Source: Lacticaseibacillus jixianensis
GTDB taxonomy: Bacteria; Bacillota; Bacilli; Lactobacillales; Lactobacillaceae
Assembly (NCBI RefSeq): GCF_003946485.1
Contig: NZ_RHOJ01000022.1
Coordinates: 1-40,183 of the forward strand
Length of the DNA stretch: 40,183 nucleotides
Direction of reading: 5' to 3'
Of this stretch, positions 15,335-24,016 are shown in pieces. How positions within the stretch are numbered: position 1 is the stretch's first letter; the number at the start of each line of letters is the position of its first letter. Made by a program: the position numbers and the translations under genes. The notes under the pieces were generated by a model. That model worked only from the letters and a program-made list of their open reading frames with translations, had not been told where the DNA came from and ran no database searches.

Positions 15335-16923
15335 GCCAGCGCCTCCTTTTGCCAGGCGCTGCGGATGCCGTCCATCAGGGCGATCAGCCGCGTGCCGATC
15401 TCCTCGTACTGGCTGGTCGCCAGGTTGGCCAGAGACACGCGCACGGCCCAGGGGGTGCTGCCAAAGTCGCTTGTCTTCAGCAGCATGACGTGCTGCTGTT
15501 TGGCCAGCGCCACCAGCAGCTGGGTGACCGTCCAGTGTTTCTGCAGGTACTTGGCAAACGCCGGCCCGTAGCGCGCGGTGATCCACTTGAGCAGGTCAAT
15601 GTCGCAGTAGTACGCCGTGTCCAGTGCCGGCAGCGGTTCGGCCATGCCCATCACCGCCAGGAGCTGCTTTTCCCGGGTGCGGCAGATGTTGATGACCTCC
15701 CGCTTGTACGCGCGGCCTTCAGTGGCCAGGCCGTACAAAGCGAACAGGGCACTCATCACCTGCTGGGGGCCGGACAGCCCGGCCGCGTGGTTCAGGGCAA
15801 TGTCGCGCGAGTCGGCGACCAGCCGATCGATGAATCCGAGGCGGTCCGGGTCCGTGGTGACCGAGGCGTAGCGCGCATCGACGCGCGTTTTCACGTTGCT
15901 CGGCAGCCTGGCGATCAGCTCATCGAAAATATTGTCCTTGGCCACCGCCAGCGCGCCGACCCGCCAGCCCGTGGCGCCGAAGTACTTAGAAAACGAGTAC
16001 AGCAGCGCGGTGTTGTGCGGCAGCGCGGCGAAGACGGACAGGAACTGCGGCACAAACGTCCCGTACACGTCGTCGCTGAGGATCATGAGGTCGGGCCGTG
16101 GTCCGGCCACCAGCTTCTGCAAGGTCTTCAGCGTGGCCGGCGCCATGGCGTTGGCCGTCGGGTTGCTGGGATTGACGATGAACGCCGCCTTCACCCGCGG
16201 ATCGCGCAGCTTGGCCAGCTCCTCGTCGGCGTACCAGTAGCTGGTGCGCCCGCCGGCCTCTTGGACCTGATGGGCGCGGATCTTCACCACATCGAAGCGG
16301 TAGTGCGGCAGCTTAGGCAGCTCCAAATACGGCGCAAACGTCGGGAGGAAAAGGGCGATCCGGTCGCCGGCGTCCAGCAGCCCGGTGTGCATCAGGGTGT
16401 CAAACAGGTAACAAATCCCGGCGGTGCCGCCTTCTGTGGGAAACACGTCGAACGCCAGCTGCCGGTCCTGGAACAGTTCCGCCGTCAGGTAGGCCTTCAG
16501 GGGCTGCGCCGCCACCGGCAGACAGCGCACCGGCGCCGGGTAGTTGTCGCCAATGATCGCATCGCACGCCTGCGTCAGCCAGGCGGCGAAGGGCTCGCCC
16601 AGCTGGTCTGCCGGCGCCTCGCGCACCGTTTTTAAAAAAGTCGCCCCAGGGCCGGCATGCCCCGCCAAGAAGGCGTCAAACCGCGTCACCCGCCGGGCAC
16701 TGGGCTGAATCTGGCGGGCGGTCAGCTGCGGTGTGCTGCGCAGGGTCTCCTGCACGGCGAACTGCCCCAGCAGGAAAAAGGCCTCCCGCGGCGTCGGGGC
16801 CGTCCAGTTCGGATTGCCGCGCCCGGCATTGAGGAGCGGCAGCCCCTGGTGGGGGTCGATCTGGCGCTCCAGGTACAAACTCAGTTCAAATGGGGATAAG
16901 GTCTCAAGTTCCGCCTCGGCCAC
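15331..16923 (-). CDS. aspD: aspartate 4-decarboxylase (bifunctional aminotransferase)
   Basis: A 530-residue PLP enzyme that converts aspartate to alanine and CO2 and also has weak transaminase activity. LLNAGRGNPNW near the N-terminus and the roughly 530-residue length are specific to this branch of the fold-type I aminotransferases. The PLP lysine is near residue 313 in SFSKYFGATGWRVG, with NPSNPT and LSDDVYG as the cofactor pocket. GTG 16923 is preferred over GTG 16932, since GAGGTGA lies 5-8 nt upstream of it. In other bacteria AspD works with the AspT antiporter to generate proton-motive force; no antiporter is present here. The aspartate could come from the downstream glycosylasparaginase. 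Confidence 0.92.
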   Translation of the reverse strand: MAEAELETLSPFELSLYLERQIDPHQGLPLLNAGRGNPNWTAPTPREAFFLLGQFAVQETLRSTPQLTARQIQPSARRVTRFDAFLAGHAGPGATFLKTVREAPADQLGEPFAAWLTQACDAIIGDNYPAPVRCLPVAAQPLKAYLTAELFQDRQLAFDVFPTEGGTAGICYLFDTLMHTGLLDAGDRIALFLPTFAPYLELPKLPHYRFDVVKIRAHQVQEAGGRTSYWYADEELAKLRDPRVKAAFIVNPSNPTANAMAPATLKTLQKLVAGPRPDLMILSDDVYGTFVPQFLSVFAALPHNTALLYSFSKYFGATGWRVGALAVAKDNIFDELIARLPSNVKTRVDARYASVTTDPDRLGFIDRLVADSRDIALNHAAGLSGPQQVMSALFALYGLATEGRAYKREVINICRTREKQLLAVMGMAEPLPALDTAYYCDIDLLKWITARYGPAFAKYLQKHWTVTQLLVALAKQQHVMLLKTSDFGSTPWAVRVSLANLATSQYEEIGTRLIALMDGIRSAWQKEALA

Positions 16924-16964
16924 TAAACTCACCTCGCGCTCACGAATTTAGGATAATCTCTACG

Positions 16965-16972
16965 GTATATAC
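16965..16972. promoter_or_regulatory. possible GntR/HutC operator
   Basis: GTATATAC is a perfect 8-bp palindrome about 40 nt upstream of the aspD start, in the divergent region with the gene at 17120. HutC-type regulators favour GTxTATAxAC-like sites, and the coupled regulator is of that type. Only one site is seen. Confidence 0.35.
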
Positions 16973-17119
16973 TAGCTGCTGAGTAAACCGATTACAAGCC
17001 GGTCTGATAGGCTTTTTGCGCATACCAGCGGGCGTGAACGGGTGAAAACGTGTCCCCCTAGGGCGGGTATGCTAAAGTACAATTAGAATAATTTTCCCCG
17101 TCAGACAGGAGGCCCCACC

Positions 17120-17932
17120 ATGAACCCGAACACGCTAGTCATCGAGCAACAATTCACCCTGTGGGTCCTGTACTTCTTCGCCTACGCCTTCGTCGGCTGG
17201 CTGTGGGAGTCGGGCTACGTCAGCGTCACCAAGCGCCGGTGGGTCAACTCCGGGTTCCTGATCGGGCCGGTTATCCCCGTCTACGGCTTCTCCATCACCG
17301 CGGTGCTGGCCCTGCTGCGGCCGGTTGAAGGCAACCTCCTGCTCCTGTACCTGGGATCGGCGGTGCTGATCACGCTCATCGAGTACGTGACGTCTTGGCT
17401 GATGGAAAAACTGTTCCACGCGCGCTGGTGGGACTACCACAACGTCCCCCTGAACTTCCAGGGCCGCGTCGCCCTGCCGATCTCCGCCTTCTGGGGCCTC
17501 GGGGTGGTCTTCGTGGTCAAGGTGGTGCATCCCGTCGTCGCCCGCTTTGTCACCCACCTCGACGTAAAGTACGGCATTTTTGCCGCCATCGTCATGCTGG
17601 CGCTGTTCATGTTCGACTTCGGCTTCACGCTGGCCAACGTGCTGGCCATGGGGGCGGCCACCAAGCGCATTGGCGACGCCATCGACGAGAAGAAAGGGGA
17701 GCTGCGCGCGGCCGCCGATACCGCCGCGGCCAAGCTGGAACAAGAGCACGGCTGGCTGGAGGACTACCGCAAGCACCAGGGCGATCTGGCCAAGCTGCCG
17801 AGCCTGAGCTGGGTCCAGCGGCGCCTGCTGCGCGCGTTCCCGCACTTGCAGCTGCACGACACCAAGACGGCGCCTAAGGACATCGCGGATTTGGCGGACC
17901 TGCTCAGGCGCTGGCGCAAGCAGGCCAAGTAA
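17120..17932 (+). CDS. putative ABC-transporter type IV (CmpB-like) membrane protein
   Basis: A 270-residue protein of the family labelled putative ABC-transporter type IV. About five membrane helices cover residues 12-30, 45-66, 73-92, 118-140 and 150-175. The family markers are the N-terminal FAYAFVGWLWES, RRWVNSGFLIGPVIPVYG and WWDYHNVPLNFQGR. The C-terminal 90 residues are charged and probably coiled (EEKKGELRAAADTAAAKLEQE). No ATPase gene is next to it, so the transporter name is only a family label. The ribosome binding site is ACAGGAGG. It is monocistronic, ending at a terminator. Confidence 0.83.
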   Translation: MNPNTLVIEQQFTLWVLYFFAYAFVGWLWESGYVSVTKRRWVNSGFLIGPVIPVYGFSITAVLALLRPVEGNLLLLYLGSAVLITLIEYVTSWLMEKLFHARWWDYHNVPLNFQGRVALPISAFWGLGVVFVVKVVHPVVARFVTHLDVKYGIFAAIVMLALFMFDFGFTLANVLAMGAATKRIGDAIDEKKGELRAAADTAAAKLEQEHGWLEDYRKHQGDLAKLPSLSWVQRRLLRAFPHLQLHDTKTAPKDIADLADLLRRWRKQAK

Positions 17933-17944
17933 GCCCATTGGTAA

Positions 17945-17990
17945 GAAAAAGTGGCGCGGCACCGGCAACTCCGGGTGCTGCGCCACTTTT
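17945..17990 (+). terminator. rho-independent terminator
   Basis: AAAAAGTGGCGCGGCACC pairs with GGTGCTGCGCCACTTTT with small irregularities, followed by T residues. It ends the type IV membrane protein gene. Confidence 0.8.
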
Positions 17991-18096
17991 CATGTGCAAC
18001 CGGGCAACCGCAAGCGCCCCCTCTGAATTGAGTGGGGAACCGTGACCACCCCTTCACCCCATCCCAATGGGCTTTAGGTCGCCCCCCGCACCATTC

Positions 18097-18124
18097 AAAA
18101 AGCCGGTCAGTTGCCTGACCGGCT
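18097..18124 (-). terminator. rho-independent terminator of the PTS/beta-glucosidase operon
   Basis: AGCCGGTCAG and CTGACCGGCT form a perfect 10-bp stem with a 4-nt loop. On the minus strand it is followed by TTTT. It lies 27 nt after the EIIC stop. Confidence 0.88.
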
Positions 18125-18151
18125 CAATACGCTGCGCTTTAATGAATGCGG

Positions 18152-19465
18152 CTAAGCCTCCTTGGCCGCCGTCTTGGCCTGAACGCTTTCAGAGATCCGC
18201 ATGAACGGAATGTAGAAGAGGACCCCTTCGACGATGATCAAGGCCTGCACCACCACGGCGCGCCAGTCCCCACCAGTGGCGAGAAAACCTGACAGCAGCG
18301 GCGGCGTGGTCCATGGCACCATCACGATGACGCGGTTCATGAAACCGATCGCGGTGAAGAAGTACGCAATCAGGATCCCAATGACCGGCTGCAGCACGAA
18401 TGGGATCATCATCGGAATGTTGAAGACGATCGGGTAGCCGAAGATCACGGGTTCGTTGATGTTGAACAGTCCTGGCGCGACCGCCAAGCCGGCGATCTCG
18501 CGGCTGGACTTCATCTTCGAGAACAGGAAGATCGCGATCAGCAGGCAGATGGTCGACCCGGTGCCCCCAATCATCCCAAACGTGTCGCGGAAGGTGTTGG
18601 TCAGAATGTACGGGATCTGCTTGCCGGCCTGCGCCGCCGCCATGTTCTTGTTCATGTTGATGAGCAGCAGGGGATCAAGCAGCGTCCCGTTGATGACGGT
18701 CTGGTGGATCCCCAGGGTGAACAGGAAGTTCCCGACCGAGTAGATGAACAGCATGCCTGGCAGGCTCGTGTTCAGCGCCCGCAGCGGCTCCTGGATCCCG
18801 GTGGCGATCAGCGTGATCAGGTCGGTGTTGCCGAACACCGCAAGCAAAGCGGCGATCAGGGCGAACAGCGACGTGGTGAGGATCGCTGGGATCAGGGAGT
18901 TAAAGGATGAGGAAACGGCCGGCGGGACGTTCTCGCCGAGGTTGATCTGCAGGTGCTTCATCTTGGACAGCCAGATGAACAGCTCGGTGGCCAGCAGCCC
19001 GACGATGATCCCGCCGAACATGCCGGTCGTACCGAGGTTGGCGAAGCTGAGGGCCCCGCTGATGTCGACGGCCTTGGTCGCGCCGGTCGGGATCAGCTTG
19101 AGCGACAGCGGCATCGTCATGATCAGGCTGGCCAGCGCGATGATGGCCGCCGTGATCGGGTTCTTGTACTGCCGGTTGTAGGCCAGGCAGTAGCCGATGG
19201 CCGGCGCCAGCATCAGGCCCGCGATGTTCAGGGTGCCGTTAGCGATCAGGCTGCCCCAGACCTGCAGGTGCACCAGCGTGTCCCCGCTGGCAATTTTAGG
19301 AAAAATAACACTGTTGACCAGGGTGCCGAGCCCGGCCAGGATAAACATTGGCATGATAATGGCAAACGCGTCACGCAGGGATCTCAGATGAACTTCGCCG
19401 CCGATTTTGGCAGATACGGCGGCGAACTTATCCAAGAACCCCGACTTGGTTTTCTCTTGCGCCAT
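18152..19465 (-). CDS. PTS cellobiose-class EIIC permease
   Basis: A 437-residue membrane permease of the lactose/cellobiose PTS class. VHLRSLRDAFAIIMPMFILAGLGTLV, FNINEPVIFGYPIVFNIP (near residue 335) and WTTPPLLSGFLATGG are the family's conserved stretches, and about ten helices are visible. It follows the 6-phospho-beta-glucosidase gene by 24 nt, so it probably brings in and phosphorylates a beta-glucoside that this enzyme then splits. EIIA and EIIB partners are not adjacent; the EIIA at 9334 or remote genes would have to serve it. Confidence 0.92.
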   Translation of the reverse strand: MAQEKTKSGFLDKFAAVSAKIGGEVHLRSLRDAFAIIMPMFILAGLGTLVNSVIFPKIASGDTLVHLQVWGSLIANGTLNIAGLMLAPAIGYCLAYNRQYKNPITAAIIALASLIMTMPLSLKLIPTGATKAVDISGALSFANLGTTGMFGGIIVGLLATELFIWLSKMKHLQINLGENVPPAVSSSFNSLIPAILTTSLFALIAALLAVFGNTDLITLIATGIQEPLRALNTSLPGMLFIYSVGNFLFTLGIHQTVINGTLLDPLLLINMNKNMAAAQAGKQIPYILTNTFRDTFGMIGGTGSTICLLIAIFLFSKMKSSREIAGLAVAPGLFNINEPVIFGYPIVFNIPMMIPFVLQPVIGILIAYFFTAIGFMNRVIVMVPWTTPPLLSGFLATGGDWRAVVVQALIIVEGVLFYIPFMRISESVQAKTAAKEA

Positions 19466-19489
19466 GATTGTCCCTCCTCTAGGGTCGCG

Positions 19490-20860
19490 TTATAAACTCT
19501 CTCCGTTTGATGCAATCACGTTCTTAAACCAGTAAAATGACTTCTTTGGCACCCGCTTGAGGTCGCGCAGGTCGTGGTTCGTGCGGTTGACGTAAACCAT
19601 CCCGTAGCGCTTATCGACGTTGCCTGCAGAACTCGGAATGTCGATCAGTCCCCACCCCAAGTAGCCCAGGCAGTCCACGCCGTCGATGGTCACCGCATCC
19701 TTCATCGCCTGGATGTGCGCGCGGTGGTAGGCAATGCGGTAATCGTCTTCGATCGCATGCTCGCCGTCCCACTCCTCGCGCACGCCGATCCCGTTTTCGA
19801 TTGGGAACACCGGCACGTGGGCCTCGTTGTAGATCGTGGTCAGCACGGTGCGGAAGCCCAGCGGATCGATCTGCCAGGCCCACTCGTTGGTCTGCAGGTA
19901 CGGATTCGGCCGGTGGCCCAGAACGCCGTAGAAGTTCGGGCAAGTGTTGACCGGGATTTTGGTGCTGTCCAAAGTCGCCGTTGAATAATAGCTGAAGCTG
20001 AGAAAATCGCTCGTGCAGCGCGCAATGATGGCCATCTCCGCGGGATCCAGCAGATCATCCCAGCGCTGATGGTGAATGTACGCCAGCACTTCCGTTGAAT
20101 ACTGACCGGTCGTGAACAGCCGGATCAGGTTGGCATCCGCAAACTCCAGAAACTTGCGCGTGTGCGCCACGTCCTCAGGCAGCGGACTGTTCGGGTACAC
20201 TTCTTGGTACGCCAGCATCCCACCGATCTTGACGGCCGGATAGTGGTCATGGATCTCGTTGGCGATCGCGGCGTGGCAGGTGATCACGTGCTGCTGAATT
20301 TGGTACAAGTCACGCGGTGTATTGTCACCAGTGTAGCCGCTGATCTTAAAGGCTTCCGGCACGCCGTACAGGTTCTGCTCGTTGAACGTGATCCAGTACG
20401 GGACCCGGTCGGCGAAGCGGTGGACCATCTCCTTGCCGTAGCGGATGAACGCCTCAACCACGTGGTCATCCATGAACCCGTTGTAGTCCTGGGCGAGGTG
20501 CAGCGGCATGTCGAAGTGGTACAGACAGATCATCGGGGTGATCCCAGCCTTAAGCAGTTGATCAATGAGGTCGGAGTAAAATTGGATGCCTTCCTCGTTG
20601 AACGCGCCGTCGCCGGTTGGGTTGACGCGGCTCCAGGAGATCTGGAACCGGTAGCAGTTCATCCCCATTTCCTTCATCAAGGCGATGTCTTCCGGATAAC
20701 GGTGGTACTCATCGATGGCCACGTCCCAGTCCGCGGACTCTGCCGTGGCCGGTTTGAGGTCGTACACCGATGGCCCTTTGCCGCCTTCGTGGACTGCGCC
20801 TTCGGTTTGCATGCTAGACGTCGAATTGCCCCACAGAAAGCCCTGCTTCAATTCAGTCAT
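19490..20860 (-). CDS. 6-phospho-beta-glucosidase, GH1 family
   Basis: A 456-residue glycoside hydrolase family 1 enzyme that hydrolyses the 6-phosphorylated beta-glucoside delivered by the PTS. The acid/base Glu161 is in TFNEQN and the nucleophile Glu355 in FPIENGIG. GFLWGNSTSSMQTEG, YRFQISWSRVNPTG and the YHFDMPLHL barrel strand are typical. The C-terminal Lys/Tyr-rich phosphate-loop region (DKRYGMVYVNR) agrees with a phospho-substrate. It is the first gene of the operon with EIIC, transcribed from a strong promoter that contains a cre site, and is divergent from a GntR regulator. A 6-phospho-beta-galactosidase cannot be fully excluded. Confidence 0.92.
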   Translation of the reverse strand: MTELKQGFLWGNSTSSMQTEGAVHEGGKGPSVYDLKPATAESADWDVAIDEYHRYPEDIALMKEMGMNCYRFQISWSRVNPTGDGAFNEEGIQFYSDLIDQLLKAGITPMICLYHFDMPLHLAQDYNGFMDDHVVEAFIRYGKEMVHRFADRVPYWITFNEQNLYGVPEAFKISGYTGDNTPRDLYQIQQHVITCHAAIANEIHDHYPAVKIGGMLAYQEVYPNSPLPEDVAHTRKFLEFADANLIRLFTTGQYSTEVLAYIHHQRWDDLLDPAEMAIIARCTSDFLSFSYYSTATLDSTKIPVNTCPNFYGVLGHRPNPYLQTNEWAWQIDPLGFRTVLTTIYNEAHVPVFPIENGIGVREEWDGEHAIEDDYRIAYHRAHIQAMKDAVTIDGVDCLGYLGWGLIDIPSSAGNVDKRYGMVYVNRTNHDLRDLKRVPKKSFYWFKNVIASNGESL

Positions 20861-20882
20861 AGTAAACCTCCTTTTCGGCTAG

Positions 20883-20911
20883 ATTATAAGCGCTTACATA
20901 AAACTTGTAAA
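20883..20911 (-). promoter_or_regulatory. promoter and cre site of the beta-glucosidase operon
   Basis: On the minus strand, TTTACA (20906-20911), 17 nt, perfect TATAAT (20883-20888). TGTAAGCGCTTATA (20885-20898) overlaps the -10 and matches the cre consensus at all but one fixed position. TTGTAA and TTACAA half-sites at 20906 and 20931 could bind the divergent GntR protein. Confidence 0.8.
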
Positions 20912-20946
20912 GTCAAGATTCAAATATTGCCTTACAAATTTTTGTT

Positions 20947-20976
20947 TTGGCTTTCACCGCCCCTAAACGGTAAAAT
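20947..20976 (+). promoter_or_regulatory. promoter of GntR regulator gene
   Basis: TTGGCT, 18 nt, TAAAAT, about 25 nt before the start codon. It is divergent from the beta-glucosidase promoter. Confidence 0.45.
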
Positions 20977-21000
20977 GAAAGCATCAGTGGAGGCACAATC

Positions 21001-21729
21001 ATGTCAAAATACGCAGAGATCGCGCAGGCGATTCGGCACCAGATCAAAATCGGCACCTACGGACCCGGAGCCGCGCTACCGGACCAAAAAACGCTGGCGG
21101 CTCATTTTCACACGTCGCGAATGACGCTGCAAAAAGCCCTCGACCTGCTGAAGACCGAGGGTTACATTTACGGCCAGCAGGGCGCGGGCACGTACGTGAA
21201 ATACAACGCGGAAAGCCTGGCCAACATGGACGTCGGGGTGGACCAGTACGTCGGCACCACCGAGCTGTTGGGCGCCAACCACCAGCTGGACTCCCAAATC
21301 GTGCACTTCCAGCTGCGCTACCCCACCGAAACCGAGCAGGAGACCCTTTCCCTGACGCAGACGCAGGCCGTCTACGACATTGTGCGGGCGCGCCAGGTCG
21401 ACGGCGCCCCGTACTCGCTGGAGTACACGAAGATGCCGGTGGATCTCATCCCCGGCGTCGACGAGAAGGTCCTCACGCACTCGATCTACCGCTACATCGA
21501 AGAGCAGCTCGGCCTGCACATCGGCTCGGCCTTTCGCCGCATCGACGCCCGCAGATCCACCGAAGACGACATCAAGTACCTGGGCAACACCGCCAGCGAC
21601 CCGGTCCTGGCCGTGACCAACGTCGTGTACCTGGCAGACGGCCGGCCGTTTGAGTTCTCAACGACCCACCAACGCTACGACAAGGCCCACTTCTCCGTGT
21701 TCGTCCCCGGCCGCCAGCACGAGAGCTGA
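21001..21729 (+). CDS. GntR family regulator with UTRA domain (BglR/TreR-like)
   Basis: A 242-residue transcription regulator. The winged helix (residues 1-70) has ALPDQKTLAAHFHTSRMTLQKALDLLKTEGYI and the wing QGAGTYV; the UTRA ligand domain covers about 95-240 and ends in GRPFEFSTTHQRYDKAHF. It lies divergent from the 6-phospho-beta-glucosidase/EIIC operon, so it probably represses that operon until a phosphorylated beta-glucoside binds. The ribosome binding site is GTGGAGG. It is monocistronic, ending in a perfect terminator. Confidence 0.92.
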   Translation: MSKYAEIAQAIRHQIKIGTYGPGAALPDQKTLAAHFHTSRMTLQKALDLLKTEGYIYGQQGAGTYVKYNAESLANMDVGVDQYVGTTELLGANHQLDSQIVHFQLRYPTETEQETLSLTQTQAVYDIVRARQVDGAPYSLEYTKMPVDLIPGVDEKVLTHSIYRYIEEQLGLHIGSAFRRIDARRSTEDDIKYLGNTASDPVLAVTNVVYLADGRPFEFSTTHQRYDKAHFSVFVPGRQHES

Positions 21730-21734
21730 CCGCA

Positions 21735-21773
21735 CGCAAAAGCGCCCCGAACCAATTTCGGGGCGCTTTTGCG
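21735..21773. terminator. bidirectional terminator
   Basis: CGCAAAAGCGCCCCGAA and its exact complement form a perfect 17-bp stem with a 5-nt loop and U-rich ends in both directions. It separates the convergent GntR and small membrane protein genes. Confidence 0.9.
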
Positions 21774-21782
21774 TGGCCTGGG

Positions 21783-22139
21783 CTAGGCCTGAGTCGCGCC
21801 GGCCAGCATGGCGTCGATTGCCTTCATGGCAGGGTAAAACTGCCGCCGGCCGGGCCGGGTCATCTTAATGTCCAGGGTGCCGTACTGCGGGGCAAAGGCC
21901 TTCAGGTCGGCCGCGGTCAGGCCCTTTTGATCGGCCAGCCGCCAAAGCGCATCCAGCTTATCATTCAGGATACGCATGCGCTGCTTGTTGTAGCCGCCTG
22001 AAATCAGCACCCACAGCGCCCACAGCACCATGCCCAGGCGCGTGGTGTTGCCGCCCACGGCCTGGGCCACCACTAACATGACCAGCAAGGTCGCCAGCAT
22101 CAAGGCCGCGTAAAGCAGCCGCCATTTAGTCAGACTCAT
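21783..22139 (-). CDS. small membrane protein, paralogue of the next gene
   Basis: A 118-residue protein with two membrane helices near residues 8-27 and 35-50 and a soluble C-terminal part. The segment GLTAADLKAFAPQY (about residues 74-87) is shared almost exactly with the neighbouring gene at 22156, so the two arose by duplication. AGGAGGTG is its ribosome binding site, just upstream of ATG 22139. I do not recognise the family. It is the second gene of a short unit, 16 nt after its paralogue. Confidence 0.7.
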   Translation of the reverse strand: MSLTKWRLLYAALMLATLLVMLVVAQAVGGNTTRLGMVLWALWVLISGGYNKQRMRILNDKLDALWRLADQKGLTAADLKAFAPQYGTLDIKMTRPGRRQFYPAMKAIDAMLAGATQA

Positions 22140-22155
22140 CTCGCACCTCCTGGGC

Positions 22156-22548
22156 CTACTTGCGGTGGCGTTTCTTCGGGGCGGGCGCGGGCGCTTCTTG
22201 CACCCTGGCCAGCAGCGTCTGGAGCGCCTTTTTGCTGATCAAAAAGCGATGGTGCTCCGGCCGGGATTCGTCCAGATCCTGCTCGGAGTACTGCGGCGCA
22301 AACTCGTGCAGGTCGGCCGCGGTCAGCCCGCGCTCAGCGGCCAGGGTCCACAGCTTGGTTTGCGCCTGGTAGCGGCTGACGGTGACGCGGCTTTGCCACA
22401 CCTGCGAGCCGATCAGCCAGACGAACAGGCCGATCCAGGCAACCAGGCGCGTGTGCGGCCCGGTCACCACTCGCGTCAGGATGAAGATCAGCACCACGCC
22501 GACCGGCACCACAATGGCAAAAATTGTGTTCCACTTCTTTACACTCAT
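22156..22548 (-). CDS. small membrane protein, paralogue of the previous gene
   Basis: A 130-residue protein with helices near residues 8-26 and 34-49, followed by a soluble tail with GLTAADLHEFAPQYSEQDLDESRPEHHRF and a Pro/Ala/Lys-rich end. Layout and the GLTAADL..FAPQY block match the gene at 21783. ATG 22548 is chosen because the conserved MSxxKW start fits and GGGGGG lies 8 nt upstream. The frame remains open further upstream but overlaps the AlkD-like gene. Function is unknown; a membrane-anchored regulator or immunity-type protein are only guesses. Confidence 0.68.
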   Translation of the reverse strand: MSVKKWNTIFAIVVPVGVVLIFILTRVVTGPHTRLVAWIGLFVWLIGSQVWQSRVTVSRYQAQTKLWTLAAERGLTAADLHEFAPQYSEQDLDESRPEHHRFLISKKALQTLLARVQEAPAPAPKKRHRK

Positions 22549-22610
22549 CTCAAGGCCCCCCGCTTCTGTCTTCTGGTTAATTATCCCAGCGCCGGGAAGC
22601 GAATACAAGC

Positions 22611-23258
22611 CTAGCGCGGCAGATACTTGCTGCCCTCCCGCACCGCGAGCCTGCTCAGCTGATGCGCCGCGATGAAGTCCTGCACCCACTGCGGGTCGTT
22701 TTTGCTGTACTGCCGCAGCGCCCAGCCGATCGCCTTTTGGATGAAAAACTCCGGCGTGGCTTGGTCGCGCAGGAGCGCTTGCTGCAGCATCGCCGTGTCC
22801 GTCTGCGCCTTACTCATCAGCTGCAGGTTCAGCGCGATGCGCCGCTCCCAAAAATTCTCGCTGGCCTCAAACGCGGCGAACAGCTGGCGCTTGACCGCCG
22901 GATCGGCGTCGGCGGCCTTGCCGTACACCATGCGCCAGGCATCGACCGTGTCCCACCACGCCTTGGCGGTGACCAGCGGGCGCAGCGCCAGCAGTTCCAG
23001 CAGTGAAAACCGGCGCCAGTTGCGCTTGGCCAGGTCAATTGCGACGTACTGGTACTCGCGCTCGGGCCGCGCGTACAAGTCGCGGATCCAGGTCACCAGC
23101 TCCGGCACGCTGGCCGTGCGACTCGCTTTGAGCAGCGCTTTGCTTTGCGCAAGGCGCCCCGGCGTTTTGACCCCAACAAACGGGAACTGATCCTTCATGT
23201 ACCTGGCCATGGCGACCGCAGTGCCCGGATCACCCTGCAACTGAAAATTAAGTGCCAT
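22611..23258 (-). CDS. DNA alkylation repair protein (AlkD-like HEAT-repeat glycosylase)
   Basis: A 215-residue, all-helical protein of the AlkC/AlkD family, which excises alkylated purines such as 7-methylguanine or 3-methyladenine. Typical positions are FVGVKTPGR near residue 29, EREYQYVAIDLAKRN near 70, WWDTVD near 100, NFWERRIALNLQL near 136 and FFIQKAIGWALRQYSK near 167. The catalytic aspartate and tryptophan fall in the WWDTVD block. AGGAGGGTGGAG precedes ATG 23258. It is upstream of the two small membrane proteins, 62 nt away, and may share their transcript. Confidence 0.88.
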   Translation of the reverse strand: MALNFQLQGDPGTAVAMARYMKDQFPFVGVKTPGRLAQSKALLKASRTASVPELVTWIRDLYARPEREYQYVAIDLAKRNWRRFSLLELLALRPLVTAKAWWDTVDAWRMVYGKAADADPAVKRQLFAAFEASENFWERRIALNLQLMSKAQTDTAMLQQALLRDQATPEFFIQKAIGWALRQYSKNDPQWVQDFIAAHQLSRLAVREGSKYLPR

Positions 23259-23407
23259 TCTCCACCCTCCTGGTGGGCCAAGCTTAACCGCTTCAGCCGC
23301 TGCCTCGCCCACCATCCTCGGTCATCCCCTCCCGCCCGGTAAATCAGTGCGGGGCCAGGCTGCCTGCGGTGTGCGATAATACAGGCAGCAGCTTCAGGGA
23401 GGATACT

Positions 23408-24016
23408 ATGACCACTTTTTACTTCATTCGCCACGGCCAGACCACGGCCAACACCTTATTCATCAAGCAGGGCATCATCAACGATGCACGCACCCACCTG
23501 ACCGCCACCGGCAAGCAACAAGCCGCGCGACTCGCTGCCAGCTTCGACATGAGCGGGTGCGCCGCGATGCTGGTCAGCCCGCTGGCCCGCACGCAAGAAA
23601 CCGCGGCGATTCTGAACGCCAAGGCGCATCTGCCGATCATCTTGGACCGGCGGCTGCTGGAAATCTCCTACGGCAAGTGGGACGGTCAAAACAACCACGA
23701 GCTGGAGCGGAAGTTTCCCGATGTGTACGACCCGATCCTGCACGACGTCCTGCCGACTTACGTAAAGTACGCCACGGACGGCGAAACGTTCACCGCCGTG
23801 GTGGCCCGCGTGCGCGCCTTCATGGCCGCGCAGACTGCCGCCTACCCCGACCAGTCGCTGGTAGTCGTCACCCACGGCTTCACCGTCAAGGCCGCCGCGC
23901 TGGCGGTGCTCAAGCCCACAGACCCCATGACCCTGCCGGAGCCGGACAACACCTCGGTGACTAAAATCACGCAAACCGCCAGCGGCGCGGCACAGCTGTG
24001 GTATTACAACCGATAG
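23408..24016 (+). CDS. histidine phosphatase family protein (phosphoglycerate mutase-like)
   Basis: A 202-residue phosphatase of the 2H/PGM superfamily. FYFIRHGQT (residues 4-12) carries the phosphorylated His9 and the catalytic arginine. SPLARTQETA holds the second arginine, LLEISYGKWDG the catalytic glutamate and VVVTHGFTVKA the second histidine. ATG 23408 follows GGGAGG. The substrate is not identifiable: members act on sugar phosphates, nucleotides or glycerate phosphates. The stop codon is followed without a gap by a family A array. Confidence 0.9.
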   Translation: MTTFYFIRHGQTTANTLFIKQGIINDARTHLTATGKQQAARLAASFDMSGCAAMLVSPLARTQETAAILNAKAHLPIILDRRLLEISYGKWDGQNNHELERKFPDVYDPILHDVLPTYVKYATDGETFTAVVARVRAFMAAQTAAYPDQSLVVVTHGFTVKAAALAVLKPTDPMTLPEPDNTSVTKITQTASGAAQLWYYNR

